From Phocoena phocoena (Eukaryota > Chordata > Mammalia > Artiodactyla > Phocoenidae): 64,000 nt of DNA. Below, one piece after another: positions 48,975 through 60,603 of this stretch; position 1 is the first letter of the stretch; the number at the start of each line of letters is the position of its first letter. The position numbers were made by a program, and so were the translations under genes. The stretch is from the NCBI RefSeq assembly GCF_963924675.1, contig NW_027077440.1, positions 2,094,501 through 2,158,500 of the forward strand. The letters are read 5' to 3'. The notes beneath the pieces are model-generated. The model saw nothing but the letters and a program-made list of their open reading frames with translations. It was not told where the DNA came from and ran no database searches.

Positions 48975-51900
48975 TCCCCAGTTTGGGTTGCGGAGAGACA
49001 CTGATATTTAAAATCCCCTGGTGTTCTCCTCACATGAATGGGACCCTTCCTACACCTAAAACATGCCTGTCACACCCAGAGGATAGTATACCGTCTCATC
49101 GGGAAAAGTTTGGAAAAGGCATCTCATCTCCTCATCTCTTGGTGCTAGGGTTCACCACTCCAGCGTCTTTACTAACAGTCTCCCCACTTGGAGATGTCAG
49201 CACTGTCAACATCCTGTTGCATACAGTTTGGAATTTGTCCAGAGGATGAAGCAGAAGGAGGAGGAACAATGAGAGACAAGTCCTAGGTGTTCGGACAGGC
49301 ACATGCCACTCTAATTTCCAATCAGGAAGACGAATTGACCAAAGGCTAGGGTTGCCCATGGAAACAGAATAGGGCTTGAGGAATCCTGATGCTTTGTGGC
49401 CAGTTCCCATAAACACAAGTTGGAAAATGGAACTCAGGGGCACTAAAATTCACGAAACTGCAGAATTGAAAATATCTATCACTGAAAAATGTCTTGAGGA
49501 AAGTCAGAGAAAAGGACTTGTAAGCAACGGAGAATGGCAGGAAAGGGATTGGAAGAGGTAGAAAGGACTCGCCATTAAGCACAAGAAAAGGGGCTGAACA
49601 TTGCCAACATTGCAGTTGGCCAAAAAGGGTGTATGCGTCTTTTTCTGTATATATTCAAGAAAAGGGCATACACTTTTTTAGCCAACCAAACAGGTGGGCA
49701 CTGGAAATCAATACTACAAAACATATCACTTTGCATCAGTCAGAAGAGCCGTCCTCATAAAGTGTAAACACCAGAAATGCAGGACAGGGCAAGGACAAAA
49801 GGGAGCCCTGTGAGTCTTATAGTGGAAATGTATATTGCCAACGGTCACTCTGGATAAGTCTATTGTGTTTACTAAAGCATCTAAAAAATGAGCTACCGAG
49901 CACAGGGCACTTGCACTCATGGACGTATATCTTGGGAAAAACAAAAATCGAGAGGACACAGGCACCCCAATGTTTACCACCTCTCTGTTTAAAAGATCCT
50001 CGACTAGGATATAACTTAAATGTATCTGCAGAGAAAAAACGGATAGAGAGGTGGTGCTTATGTAGAGTGGAATATTACTCAGCCTGGAAATCAATGAAAT
50101 ACGGCCAGTTATAACAACTCCAGAGGAGTTACATGTGAACATTCTAAGTCATATAATTCAAAAAGAAAAAGACATAAGATATTACTAATACATGGAATGT
50201 TAACATGGCTACACATGAACTGAATTACAAAAGAGAAGAGGGTTTCAAATTAAGAAAACCAACTTATGCTTCCTTAAGGGGAAAGGGGAGTTGGGGTGCT
50301 GCATAAAACCAGAGATTGAAATTAGCACAGATACCATTCCGTAAGCCAAATATGTAATTGTCAAGACCTACTCCTTGCTCAACGAAATGGACTCAACACG
50401 CCATATTCAATGACTAAGAATATACCGGATTAGTAATAATCCTAAAACCCATGGACTTATATGTCTCCGTAAGAGAATCAAGCGCGTGTACAGCAGCATA
50501 AATGAAGCAGTGAAAATCCGATAAATCCCATTATTAAAATAAATTTCAAAAACAAAACACAATGACAGTGAAATAGGTAGCAATTCTTAAATAATTCACT
50601 CAGGGCATGTGATGCAACCTGGATTTACCACATCTACATTCAGAGCTGGTTGAGACATAAGGCTGGACACTTCAGGCTGATAGCATTGGTGAGTTTCGGT
50701 GAACAAATGCAGATCCTTTGAAGTCATACTGCATGGTACCCATTCCAAGGGTCCCAACTCTCCAGGTTAAAGGGATTCTTTCTTCAGCTAAAATATGCGT
50801 GGGAAACGCCGAGTATGGTCCACCGTGTGATTAGGAAATGATTTAAAATGCATCTCAGTTTTCGTATCCTGGTCCTCGGGTTCACCATTCCAGATGCTTT
50901 ACTAACACACTCCCCGCTTGGAGAGTCAGTGCCTTTAACCTCCTGTTTGGCAAAGCTTGCAATTTCTGCGCAAGATGAACAGGAATAGGGAGAACCAATG
51001 AGAGACTAGCTGTAGGTGTCTGCACGGGCAAATGTAACGCTCATTTCCCACCAGGAAGAGGAATTAAACAAAGGCTCAGCATGCCCTGCCTGAAACAGAT
51101 TAGGGCCTGAAGCAATCCTGCGGTTTTGTGCCCAGCTCACAAGAAAGCGAGTTGAAGAAAGGAGCTCAGGGGCACTGTAATTCACAAACCTGCAGAGTTA
51201 TAAATGACAGCTATCCTCCAAAAATATATTGAAGTAAGCCTGCGAAGGGGACTTGAAAGCGGGGCAGAATTTCAGGAAAACGATTGCAGGGGGTAGACAG
51301 GAATTGCCCTGAAAGCATAGGAAAAGAGGCAGAATGTCGACAGATGCACTTGGCCAAAAAGGGCGTATACGTTTTTTCCTGAATATATTCAGGAAAAAAC
51401 GCATATGCCCTTTTTGGCCAACCAGGCAAGCCTGTAAAGGAAATCTGCACTACAATGAAATTTCACTGCCCCCCGGGGAAAAGGGCCATCTGAAAAAAGT
51501 GTAAAATCCAGAAAGGTAGGACAGGATATGGAGAACAGGGAGCCTTTTTATGCTGATTGGCAGGATGTAAATTGCCAACAGCCACCCTGGAGAAGTGTAT
51601 GGTGTTTCCTGAAACACGTAAGAAACAAAGTAACACAGCCTATGGCACTTCCACTTATGGTCCTATAGCTTAGGGAAATTAAAATAAAAAACAGACAGCC
51701 ACCCCAATGTTTGGGACGGCTGTGTTCACAAGAAGCTCGTCTACAGTACCAGGTATATATCCCAGAGAACAAAAAATGGATAAAGATGTTGTGGCACGTA
51801 CGTGCAATGCAATATCACGCAGCAATGAAATCTGTGTCATCAGGCCCGTAGCGGCATAGTGAGTGGATGCAGGTACCGTGATTCTACCTGAACTACGTCA

Positions 51901-54736
51901 CACAGAAAAAGAAACATCATAAGATATCACTAATACACGGAATGTAAACTTGAATACACATGAACTGAATTACAAAACAGGACAGGGTCTCAAATTTAGA
52001 AAACCAACTAGTGCTTGCTTATGGGGAAAGGTGCGTTGGGGTGCTACATAAAACCAGAGACTGAAATTAGCACAGATAACATTCCATAAGCCAAATATGT
52101 AATAGACAAGACCTACTCCTTGCTCAACGAAATGGACTCAACACCACATGTTCAACGCCTAGGAATATACCTGACTAGGAAGAATCTTAAAACCCATGGA
52201 TTTATATGTCTCCGTAAGAGAATCAAGCGTGTGTACAGCGGCATAAATGCAGCAGTGAAAATACGATAAATCCCATTAACAAAATAAATTTCAAGAACAA
52301 AACACAAAGACAGTGACATAGAGAGCAATTCTTAAACAATTCACTCAGGGCATGTGATGCATCCGGGATTTAACACATCTACACTCAGAGCTGGTTGAGA
52401 CATAAGGCTGGACACTTCAGGCTAATAGCACTGGTGAGTTTCGGTGAGCAAATGCAGACCCTTTGAAGTCATACTGCATGGTACCTATTCCATGGGTCCC
52501 AACTCTCCAGGTTCAAGGGATTCTTCCTCCAGCTAAAACATGCATGGGAAACCCACAGTATGGTCCACCGTGTGATTGGGAAACGATTTAAAATGCATCT
52601 CAGTTTTCGTATCCTGGTCCTCGGGTTCACCATTCCAGATGCTTTACTAACACTCTCCCTGCTTGCAGAGTCAGTGCCTTTAACCTCCTGTTTGGCACAG
52701 CTTGCAAATTCTGTGCAAGATGAACAGGAATAGGGAGAGCCAATGAGAGACTAGCTATAGGTGTCTGCACGGGCAAATGTAACGCTCATTTCCCACCAGG
52801 AAGAGGAATAAACCAAAGGCTCAGCGTGCCCTGCCGGAAACAGATTAGGGCCTGAAGCAATCCTGCGGTTTTGTGCCCAGCTCACAAGAAAGCGAGTTGA
52901 AGAAAGGAGCTTAGGGGCACTGTAATTCACAAACCTGCAGAGTTATAAATGACAGCTATCCTGCAAAAATATATTGAAGTAAGCCTGCGAAGGGGATTTG
53001 AAAACGGGGCAGAATTTCAGGAAAACGATAGCAGGGGGTAGACTGGAATTGCCCTGAAAGCATAGGAAAAGAGGCAGAACGTCGACAATGATGCACTTGG
53101 CCAAAAAGGGCGTATGAGTTTTTTCCTGAATATATTCAGGAAAAAACGCATACGCCCTTTTTGGCCAACCAAGCAAGCCTGTCAAGGAAATCTGCACTAC
53201 ATTGAAGTCTCACTGCCCCCCGGGCAAAAGGGCCATCTGAAAAAAGTGTAAAATCCAGAAAGGTAGGACAGAATATGGAGAACAGGGAGCCTTGTTATAC
53301 TGATTGGCAGGATGTAAATTGCCAGCAGCCACCCTGGAGAAGTGTATGGTGTTTCCTGAAACACGTAAAAAACAAAGCAACACAGCCTATGGCACTTCCG
53401 CTTATGGTCCTATAGCTTACGGAAATTAAAATCAAAAACAGACAGCCACCCCAATATTTCGGACGGCTGTGTTCAAAAGAAGCTCGTCTACAGTATCAGG
53501 TATATATCCCAGAAAGCAAAAAATGGATAAAGAAGTTGTGGCACGTACGTACAATGCAATATCACTCAGCAATGAAATCTGTGTCATCAGGCCCGTAGCG
53601 GCATAGTGAGTGGATGCAGGTACGGTGATTCTACGTGAACTACGTCACACAGAAAAAGAAACATCATAAGATATCACTAATACACGGAATGTAAACTTGA
53701 CTACACATGAACTGAATTAGAAAACAGAACAGGGTCTCAAATTTAGAAAACCAACTAGTGCTTGCTTATGGGAAAAGGTGCCTTGGGGTGCTGCATAAAA
53801 CCAGAGACTGAAATTAGCACAGATAACTTTCCATAAGCCAAATATGTAATACACAAGACCTACTCCTTGCTCAACGAAATGGACCCAACACCATATATTC
53901 ATCGCCTAGGAATATACCTGACTAGGAAGAATCTTAAAACCCATGGATATATATGTCTCCATAAGAGACTCAAGCGTGTGTACAGCAGCATACATGCAGC
54001 AGTGAAAATCCGATAAATCCCATTATCAAAATAAATTTCAAAAACAAAACACAAAGACAGTGAAATAGAGAGCAATTCTTAAATAATTCACTCAGGGCAT
54101 GTGATGCAACCGGGATTTACCACATCTACACCCAGAGCTGGTTGAGACTTCAGGCTGATAGCATTGGTGAGTTTTGGTGAGCAAATGCGGACCCCTTGAA
54201 ATCATACTGCATGGTACCCATTCCATGGGTCCCAATCTCCAGGTTTAAGGGATTCTTCCTCCAGCTAAAACTTGCATGGGAAACCCATAGTATGGCCCAC
54301 CGTGTGATTGGGAAACGATTTAAAATGCATCTCAGTTTTCGTTTCCTGGTCCTCGGGTTCACCATTCCAGATGCTTTACTAACACTCTCCCCTCTTGGAG
54401 AGTCAGTGCCTTTAACCTCCTCTTTGGCACAGCTTGCAATTTCTGTGCAAGTTGAACAGGAATAGGGAGAACCAATGAGAGACTAGCTGTAGGTGTCTGC
54501 ACGGGCAAATGTAATGCTCATTTCCCACCAGGAAGAGGAATTAACCAAAGGCTCAGCGTGCCCTGCTGGAAACAGTTTAGTGCCTGAAGCAATCCTGCGG
54601 TTTTGTGCCCAGCTCACAAGAAAGCGAGTTGAAGAAAGGAGCTCAGGGGCACTGTAATTCACAAAGCTGCAGAATTATAAATGACAGCTATCCTCCAAAA
54701 ATATATTGAAGTAAGCCTGCGAAGGTGACTTGAAAG
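48975..54736. repeat. Second satellite segment (about 3.3 monomers), broken by the ERV
   Basis: The same monomer as in 1-36876, with palindromes centred near 49652, 51386 and 53133. Divergence falls from left to right. The copy at 48975-50290 is strongly diverged; copies from about 50290 onward match the main array closely and belong to subfamily II (cacttccactt at about 51650 and, with one change, about 53390). The last monomer stops at gacttgaaag (54736), where the retroviral LTR begins. In intact copies this point is followed by cggggcagaatttcagg. The rest of that monomer should lie beyond the ERV block, outside the window. Confidence 0.92.
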
Positions 54737-54810
54737 TGAAATCCCCACGGTCACGAGACCCCTCCACAAGACCACCAGAGACAAGAGTCAAAGCCAAACG
54801 GCAAGGTTCA

Positions 54811-54816
54811 TTTATT
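54811..54816 (-). promoter_or_regulatory. Polyadenylation signal AATAAA, 3' LTR
   Basis: tttatt on the plus strand, about 75 bp downstream of the TATA box in the transcribed direction, which places it in R. The same motif lies at 62608-62613 in the other LTR. Confidence 0.8.
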
Positions 54817-54890
54817 GCAGGTTCGAACCTGGACCTCCGCGCACTCGTTGCCGGTGACGCTAAGAGGTCCCGATGGAGTTTAGTACAGCT

Positions 54891-54900
54891 CTTTTATAGA
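54891..54900 (-). promoter_or_regulatory. TATA box, 3' LTR
   Basis: TCTATAAAAG on the minus strand. CCAAT motifs (attgg on the plus strand) lie upstream at 54944-54948, 54979-54983 and 55017-55021, a usual gammaretroviral U3 arrangement. The counterpart in the other LTR is at 62688-62697. Confidence 0.8.
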
Positions 54901-55247
54901 CAGGTACAAACAAGCTCGCGACCTTCAGGGGTGGGGGGTACTGATTGGCTAACTTTTAAACAAAGACATTAGTCACTGATTGGTTAACTTTAAACAAAGC
55001 CACTAGTCACCGTCTGATTGGTTGGATGGTTGCAAAAGGGGGTTCATCAAGCATAGTTACAGAAGCGAGAGCAGCTGGTTAAGTTTCGGTTTCCTGAGGC
55101 TTTGTTTTTCAATTAGGAATACTTAAGATGGGGCCATAGTTACAAGCAGTACAAACAGGAAGATCGATGCAATCCTAGCAGCACTACGGCCTAATGGCAG
55201 GGCATCAATTCAGTCCTATTTCTACCAAAGTAGAACATAGCCCTTCA

Positions 55248-55260
55248 TTCCCCCTTCTTT
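55248..55260 (-). promoter_or_regulatory. Polypurine tract
   Basis: AAAGAAGGGGGAA on the minus strand, directly next to the start of U3. It primes plus-strand DNA synthesis in retroviruses. Confidence 0.93.
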
Positions 55261-55289
55261 CATGAACCAGAGGAGCCAATCTTGGGTCC

Positions 55290-57002
55290 TCAAGGCTCAG
55301 TTTCTTCATTTTCTAAGTCCTCGTATGGCTGATATTGTGATCTTAATACCATTAGCTGAACTGTGTTTATTCTTTTTTGGACGAAATCCATGAGTTTGTT
55401 GAATATACAGGGGCCTATAGTGAGGAGGAGAAGGAGGCATAGTAGAGGGCCCAGGAAGGGGAGGAGGAAGGGAAGCATCCCATGAAATCCTGACCAAAGG
55501 GGATTGTCCTCTAATTCTTTCCGACGGCGGGCTAAGTCTTCCTGGAGCTGGTGAATTTTGTTTCTTACAATGCCTGATTTATTTGCATAAAAACAACATT
55601 TTTCTTTTAGAGCGAGGCATATCCCACCCTGTTCAGCTGTCAGCAAGTCTAAGCCCCTCCTATTTTGTAGGACCACCTCGGCCAGCGAATCTAATTGGTC
55701 CTGTAAGTCCTGAATGGTTCCAGAGAGGGCTTCTACATCTTCTATTAATTGTCTAGACAGCTGATTATAGGAGTGAAGGGAGACCCCAAGACCTGTACTC
55801 CCTGTGGCCACAGCTCCTGTAATTCCTAGTCCTACCAGTAGGGGTATGGCTGTAATGGCTCGTTTGGTTCTTCCTGCCCAAAGGTCAAAGCTGGGAATGG
55901 GCAATGGAGTGTCTCCCGAGATCAGGTCTACATTAGGGAGGAGGGTGGCTAGGTTGCAGACCCCTGTCTAGTTCTGGGGTAAATAGGTGTATGCTAGGTT
56001 ATTTCCACAGACAAAGACAGTGGTGTTAGGACTACAGAGGGAGGAGTTTACGGGGATATACTGACTACATCCAGTAGATGAAAGGATTCCCAAGTCAATA
56101 CTGGCGTTAGAGAGGGAATTGTTCTTGACAAAGCATGAGGTATTAAAGGTAGTTGAAAACTTTGAAAATTGTATGGGAAACGGCTCGGGGAGTAAAGTTG
56201 GGTTACATTGTTTGCTGATGTTTAAATTGGCGAAAATGGGGATAGCTATAGGGCGGGGCGGTCCTTGAGGAAGGCAGAGCCAGCAATCTTGTGCTAAGTT
56301 GGGGTTGGTGGTATTTAAAAGCGCAAAAGTAGCTTCTAGTATAGTCGTGGTTTGGGGGTCCAGTTCAGAGGGATTGACCTTAGGGCGAATTAGGGGGTGG
56401 TAGCTGAGCTGTGGGTACAGATCCTGATAGGCCTTTTCTATTTGTCTTCGGGTTTCTATCTGGCGCACTTCGTCTTGGGGCCCTCCACCGTCTGACATAT
56501 GTATGGGGGCCCTGGTATTCCAGCACACCGGGGTCCCGGGAGTGCCAATGCATCCAGCCTGAAGGTATTTATTATTATCACTAATGGTGGGACTTTTATT
56601 ATTCTGTAGTGTGGCTGTGAAATAAGTCTTGTTATTGGTCCCTGTACATTGCTGGTAAGAGGAGTAGCACGTGCTATGCATTGATTCCTGAAAAGTAGAA
56701 CAGGGACAAATAGCTCGGGGGGGGAGTGGTTTAGGCTTATGGTGGCATTGCCAGCTGGTTTTGACCCCGGTGCCTCCATATACCTGAACAAGGTATGCAG
56801 TTATTCCCCCGCAATCCTGCATATGAGTATACCTTCGGGGAACAACAGGAGTCTCGCTAGTACCTCCCCTGCACTCGCACGGTGCACCATATAGTTGTTG
56901 CATTAAAGCATTCTTAGTGGGGGGGTTGAATCCTCCCCTCGTGGCCCGAGGGTTGAGGGTTAGGACTGTCATTAGAGCTATCAGCAGTACCTTTGTCCTC
57001 AT
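55290..57002 (-). pseudogene. env: env, interrupted by one in-frame stop (RD-114/BaEV/type-D-like)
   Basis: Envelope glycoprotein precursor. It begins at ATG (57002) inside the end of pol with a hydrophobic signal peptide (about residues 1-22). SU shows the motif SDGGGPQDEVR at about residues 170-180, which matches the conserved SDGGGx2Dx2R element of the receptor-interference group that uses the ASCT2 transporter, and a CWLC isomerase-type motif at about 240-243. A UAG at 55968-55970 ends the SU frame after 344 codons. The same frame continues without further stops through a cleavage site (RTKR), a fusion-peptide-like stretch, a CX6CC motif (CLALKEKCC), a membrane span and a short tail with YQPYEDL. 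As it stands only a truncated, unanchored SU would be made. The receptor statement is family knowledge, not shown here. Confidence 0.92.
55968..55970 (-). other. Premature UAG in env
   Basis: The only stop within the env frame between its start and its natural end. It lies near the SU C-terminus, upstream of the cleavage site. The same codon is present at 63765-63767 in the neighbouring proviral copy. Confidence 0.92.
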
Positions 57003-60000
57003 GGGGGAGGGTATGGCGTAAGGTCAGTTTGAGGGGATTGTCCTTACTCCGATCAACCGTCCAGGTGACGTCAGCTTTAGTGGACTTGATGAGGTCAGAA
57101 AGTGGGTCCACCGGCTTGACATGGGTGTAATGGATCCAGGCAGCTATGCCGTCCACCTTGATGGCCGTCGGCGTTGTCAGGATGATCTGGTAAGGTCCTT
57201 TCCACCTGGGTTCTAGGGTCTCTTGTCGATGGCGTTTGACAAGGACCCAGTCACCTGGTCGGAGCTGATGTGGAGTAGGCGGGGGTCCTGTTGTATATAG
57301 CTCTTTTAGTTTGGGCCAGATTGTCTCATGTATCCGCTGTAAGGCTTGGAGGGAAGACAGGAGATTATTTTCTGGGTCCGATTGGATAAGGTTAGTCTTT
57401 AGGTTAGGGATAATAGGAGGAGGCCTACCATGTATTATTTCGTAGGGGGTAAATCCTAGCTTATAGGGGGAATTTCGCACCCTAAACAGAGCGTAGGGGA
57501 GTAGGACTACCCAGTTAGCGCCAGTCTCCATGGTTAATTTAGTCAAGGTCTCTTTTAGAGTTCTATTCATTCTTTCTACCTGTCCTGAACTCTGGGGGCG
57601 GTATGCACAATGTAATTTCCAATCAGCCCCAAGTATGGAAGCCAGATCCTGACTTACCTTAGAAACGAAGGCTGGCCCGTTGTCTGACCCTATCATAACT
57701 GGAAAGCCATACCTGGGCAGGATTTCTTCTAGTAGCTTTTTAGCTACTATTTGTGCTGTCTCATTCTTGGTTGGGAATGCCTCAGTCCAACCTGAAAAGG
57801 TATCTATAAACACCAGTAAATATCTATATCCATATTTGCCAGGCTTTACCTCCGTGAAGTCCACTTCCCAGTAGGCTCCGGGCTGGTTCCCTCTTTCCCG
57901 GATGCCAGCGGTTGGTGGGTGGGTGTTAGCATTATGGAGTTGGCAGACTGCACAGCCAGCAACCAGTCGTTCAGTTTTTTCGGAGACATTTTTAATTTTA
58001 AGTCCAGTCTGTCTGATGAGATCCTGTAGCCGTCGGGCGCCCAAGTGGGTGCTACGATGGATCCGTTCAAGGACCAAGGTTCCTAGTTTTTCTGGAAGGA
58101 GGATATTGTTCTTAGCGTCCCGCCACCATCCGTCTTTAACCTGGGTTAGAGGGAGTTTGTTTATCCATCTAATGTCATCTTCCGAGTAGTCGGGTTGGGG
58201 CGGTAATTCCCGGGGCCCTGGATCCGGCAGTTGTAGGGGAAGTAATGGTATTGGAGTGTATGTCGCCTTTCGAGCCGTCTGGTCTGCCAAATTGTTGCCC
58301 CGGGCGACTGGATTTGTGGGTTTTTGATGCCCCGGGCAATGTACAATGGCTAACTTTTTGGGTTCCCATATGGCCGCTAGCAAGGCCAGGATTTCCTCTT
58401 TGTTCTTGATGTCTTTGCCCTCTGCTGTGAGTAGTCCCCGCTCTCGGTATATTGCCCCATGTATGTGTGCGGTAGCGAAAGCATACCGGCTGTCTGTATA
58501 TATGGTGGCTTTTTGGTCTTTGCTCATCTTAAGAGCTTGGGTCAGGGCAATTAATTCAGCTTTTTGGGCTGAGGTCCCTGGGGGGAGAGTCTTTGCCCAT
58601 ATCACCTCAGTTTCCGATGTTACCGCTGCCCCCGCATACCTCTGACCTTGCTGGACAAAACTACTGCCGTCAGTGAACCATGTGACTTGTGCATCTAATA
58701 GGGGCTGGTCACGCAGGTCTTCCCGAACCCCATGGATCTGAGCCAGTACCTCTGCACAATCATGGAGTGGGGAGTCTAAGTCTGGGTCAGGTAATAGAGA
58801 GGCAGGGTTTAAAGCCCGTGGTGGAGTGTAGCTGATTTTGAGAGGATTTAACAGTAGACCCTGGTAGTGGACCAATCGAGCATTGCTCATCCATCGGTCG
58901 GGAGGCTGTTTGAGAACCCCGTCGATGGCGTGGGGGGTGGTGACATGTAATTCCTGTCCCATAGTTAGTTTGTTGGCATCCTTTACCTTTAGGGCTGTGG
59001 CGGCGATCACCCGGAGGCAAGGAGGCCAGCCTGCAGCCACGGGGTCCAATTTCTTCGATAGGTAAGTGATAGGCCTGGTCCAAGGACCGAGGGGTTGGGT
59101 CAACACGGCCTTAGCTATGCCTTTGTTTTCATCCACAAAGAGGTGGAAGGGTTTGGAGACATCAGGGAGACCCAGGGCGGGTGCGGATAGCAAGGCAGTT
59201 TTGATCTGCTGAAACGATTGCTCAGCCTCCTCTGTCCATTCAAAGGGCGTCTGTTCTTTGGTGGCTAAGTATAGTGGTTTGGCCATTTCAGCAAATTTGG
59301 GTATCCATAAACGGCAGAACCCAGCTGACCCCAAAAATTCTCTCACCTGTCGAGGCGTGGTGGGTCTGGGGATGCGGAGGACAGTCTCTTTCCATGCATC
59401 TGTGAGCCATCGTTGCCCCCCTTTCAGTAGGTATCCCAGGTAAGTTACCTCAGGCCTGCAGATCTGCGCCTTTTTGGCAGAGGCCCGGTATCCCAGGGTG
59501 CCGAGAGTCTGTAGGAGGTTTCTGGTTCCCTGCAGGCAGGCTTCAGTGGTCCCAGCAGCTATTAAGAGATCATCAACATACTGCAGGAGGGTTATATTGG
59601 GGTTTTGTCTCTGGTACTCACTGAGATCCTCGTGTAGGGCCTCATCAAACAAGGTAGGTGAGTTCTTGAATCCTTGGGGAAGTCTGGTCCAGGTGAGTTG
59701 TCCGTTTATGCCTCTCTCAGGATCCGACCATTCGAAGGCAAAGAGTTCTTGACTTTTGGGTGCTAAGGGTAAACTAAAAAAGGCATCTTTGAGGTCCAGC
59801 ACAGTATACCATTGTTTTTCTGGACTAAGGGCGCTCAAAAGAGTATATGGATTGGGTACGGTAGGATGGATGTCTATGACTCGTCTGTTAACTTCCCTCA
59901 GGTCCTGTACTGGGCGGTAGTCTTTACTGTTAGGTTTGCGGACTGGCAGCAGGGGTGTGTTCCAGGCCGACTGGCAGGGACGCAGTATACCTAGGTCAAG

Positions 60001-60600
60001 AAGCCGGCGAATATGTGGAGTGATACCAGTTTTGGCCTCTATGGGCATGGGATATTGTCGGACACGTGCAGGATCTGCCCCTGGTTTGATTTCTATGAAT
60101 AGGGCTGGGCGATGTTTGGCTAGTCCCATCCCACCTGTTTCTGCCCATGTTTCGGGGAACTGCTGAAGCCATGACTTTATATCTTGATTTTGGGAGGGTG
60201 GTTCCTGGTGAAGTCGGTACTCATCTTCCAAGTTCAGGGTGAGCACAGATATGGGTTGGTTGTGAGGGTCTGTTATGATCGGCTCCTCTGACCGAAAATG
60301 AATTTGCGCTCCCATTTTAGTAAGTAAGTCTCTCCCCAGTAAGGGGCAAGGGCTATCGGGAATGACCAGAAAGGAGTGGGTTACTTTTCCCGTGCCCAAG
60401 TCTACAGTTCTCTGAGTGGTCCAGGGGTAACGTTTAACTCCCGTAGCTCCCTGGACCCAGGAGGTTTTGTCAGAAATTTTCCCGTGGGGCTTAACCAAGA
60501 CCGAATGCTGTGCCCCTGTATCCACCAGGAATTGGACTGGTTTCCCCTCCACTTGTAGGGTTACCCAGGGTTCGGGGAGGGGGTCCGAACCCCATCCCCC
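56914..60600 (-). CDS. pol: pol: protease, reverse transcriptase/RNase H, integrase
   Basis: The frame is continuous with gag through one UAG (60601-60603), so it is made as a Gag-Pol fusion by readthrough; no own start is needed. It has about 1,228 codons, close to full gammaretroviral length, with no internal stop. Numbering from 60552: protease active site DTGA at 11-14; RT with the first catalytic Asp in VLDLKDAFF (D253), LPQGF at 291-295 and YVDD at 325-328; RNase H with D628, E666, D687 and D757; integrase zinc-binding H832, H836, C867 and C870, and catalytic D898, D957 and E993 (D,D-35-E). All expected catalytic residues are present. The 3' end overlaps env by 89 bp. Activity is not demonstrated; single missense changes cannot be judged by eye. 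Confidence 0.93.
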   Translation of the reverse strand, partial: GGWGSDPLPEPWVTLQVEGKPVQFLVDTGAQHSVLVKPHGKISDKTSWVQGATGVKRYPWTTQRTVDLGTGKVTHSFLVIPDSPCPLLGRDLLTKMGAQIHFRSEEPIITDPHNQPISVLTLNLEDEYRLHQEPPSQNQDIKSWLQQFPETWAETGGMGLAKHRPALFIEIKPGADPARVRQYPMPIEAKTGITPHIRRLLDLGILRPCQSAWNTPLLPVRKPNSKDYRPVQDLREVNRRVIDIHPTVPNPYTLLSALSPEKQWYTVLDLKDAFFSLPLAPKSQELFAFEWSDPERGINGQLTWTRLPQGFKNSPTLFDEALHEDLSEYQRQNPNITLLQYVDDLLIAAGTTEACLQGTRNLLQTLGTLGYRASAKKAQICRPEVTYLGYLLKGGQRWLTDAWKETVLRIPRPTTPRQVREFLGSAGFCRLWIPKFAEMAKPLYLATKEQTPFEWTEEAEQSFQQIKTALLSAPALGLPDVSKPFHLFVDENKGIAKAVLTQPLGPWTRPITYLSKKLDPVAAGWPPCLRVIAATALKVKDANKLTMGQELHVTTPHAIDGVLKQPPDRWMSNARLVHYQGLLLNPLKISYTPPRALNPASLLPDPDLDSPLHDCAEVLAQIHGVREDLRDQPLLDAQVTWFTDGSSFVQQGQRYAGAAVTSETEVIWAKTLPPGTSAQKAELIALTQALKMSKDQKATIYTDSRYAFATAHIHGAIYRERGLLTAEGKDIKNKEEILALLAAIWEPKKLAIVHCPGHQKPTNPVARGNNLADQTARKATYTPIPLLPLQLPDPGPRELPPQPDYSEDDIRWINKLPLTQVKDGWWRDAKNNILLPEKLGTLVLERIHRSTHLGARRLQDLIRQTGLKIKNVSEKTERLVAGCAVCQLHNANTHPPTAGIRERGNQPGAYWEVDFTEVKPGKYGYRYLLVFIDTFSGWTEAFPTKNETAQIVAKKLLEEILPRYGFPVMIGSDNGPAFVSKVSQDLASILGADWKLHCAYRPQSSGQVERMNRTLKETLTKLTMETGANWVVLLPYALFRVRNSPYKLGFTPYEIIHGRPPPIIPNLKTNLIQSDPENNLLSSLQALQRIHETIWPKLKELYTTGPPPTPHQLRPGDWVLVKRHRQETLEPRWKGPYQIILTTPTAIKVDGIAAWIHYTHVKPVDPLSDLIKSTKADVTWTVDRSKDNPLKLTLRHTLPHEDKGTADSSNDSPNPQPSGHEGRIQPPH

Positions 60601-60603
60601 CTA
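60544..60603 (-). promoter_or_regulatory. UAG readthrough site with downstream pseudoknot
   Basis: After the gag UAG (60601-60603) comes an 8-nt spacer, then stem 1: GGGTTCGG (60585-60592) pairs with CCGAACCC (60568-60575). The loop contains CCCCTCC (60576-60582), which can pair with downstream GGAGGGG (60544-60550) as stem 2. Spacer length, stem order and purine-rich start match the known murine leukaemia virus readthrough signal. It sets the Gag to Gag-Pol ratio in that virus. Confidence 0.85.

Larger units (their letters stand above)
54737..55247 (-). mobile_element. 3' LTR
   Basis: 511 bp from tgaaatcccc to the inverted terminal cccttca next to the polypurine tract. In minus-strand order: U3 with three CCAAT motifs, a TATA box, then AATAAA in R and a short U5. 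It differs from the other LTR at five sites: 54743 C/G, 54901 C/T, 55000 C/A, 55073 A/G and 55165 C/G (other LTR second; positions counted by eye). Confidence 0.95.

Noticed and set aside
54733..54736. aaag as the left target-site duplication of the ERV.
   Set aside because: The matching right flank is outside the window because of the tandem second copy, so it cannot be confirmed.
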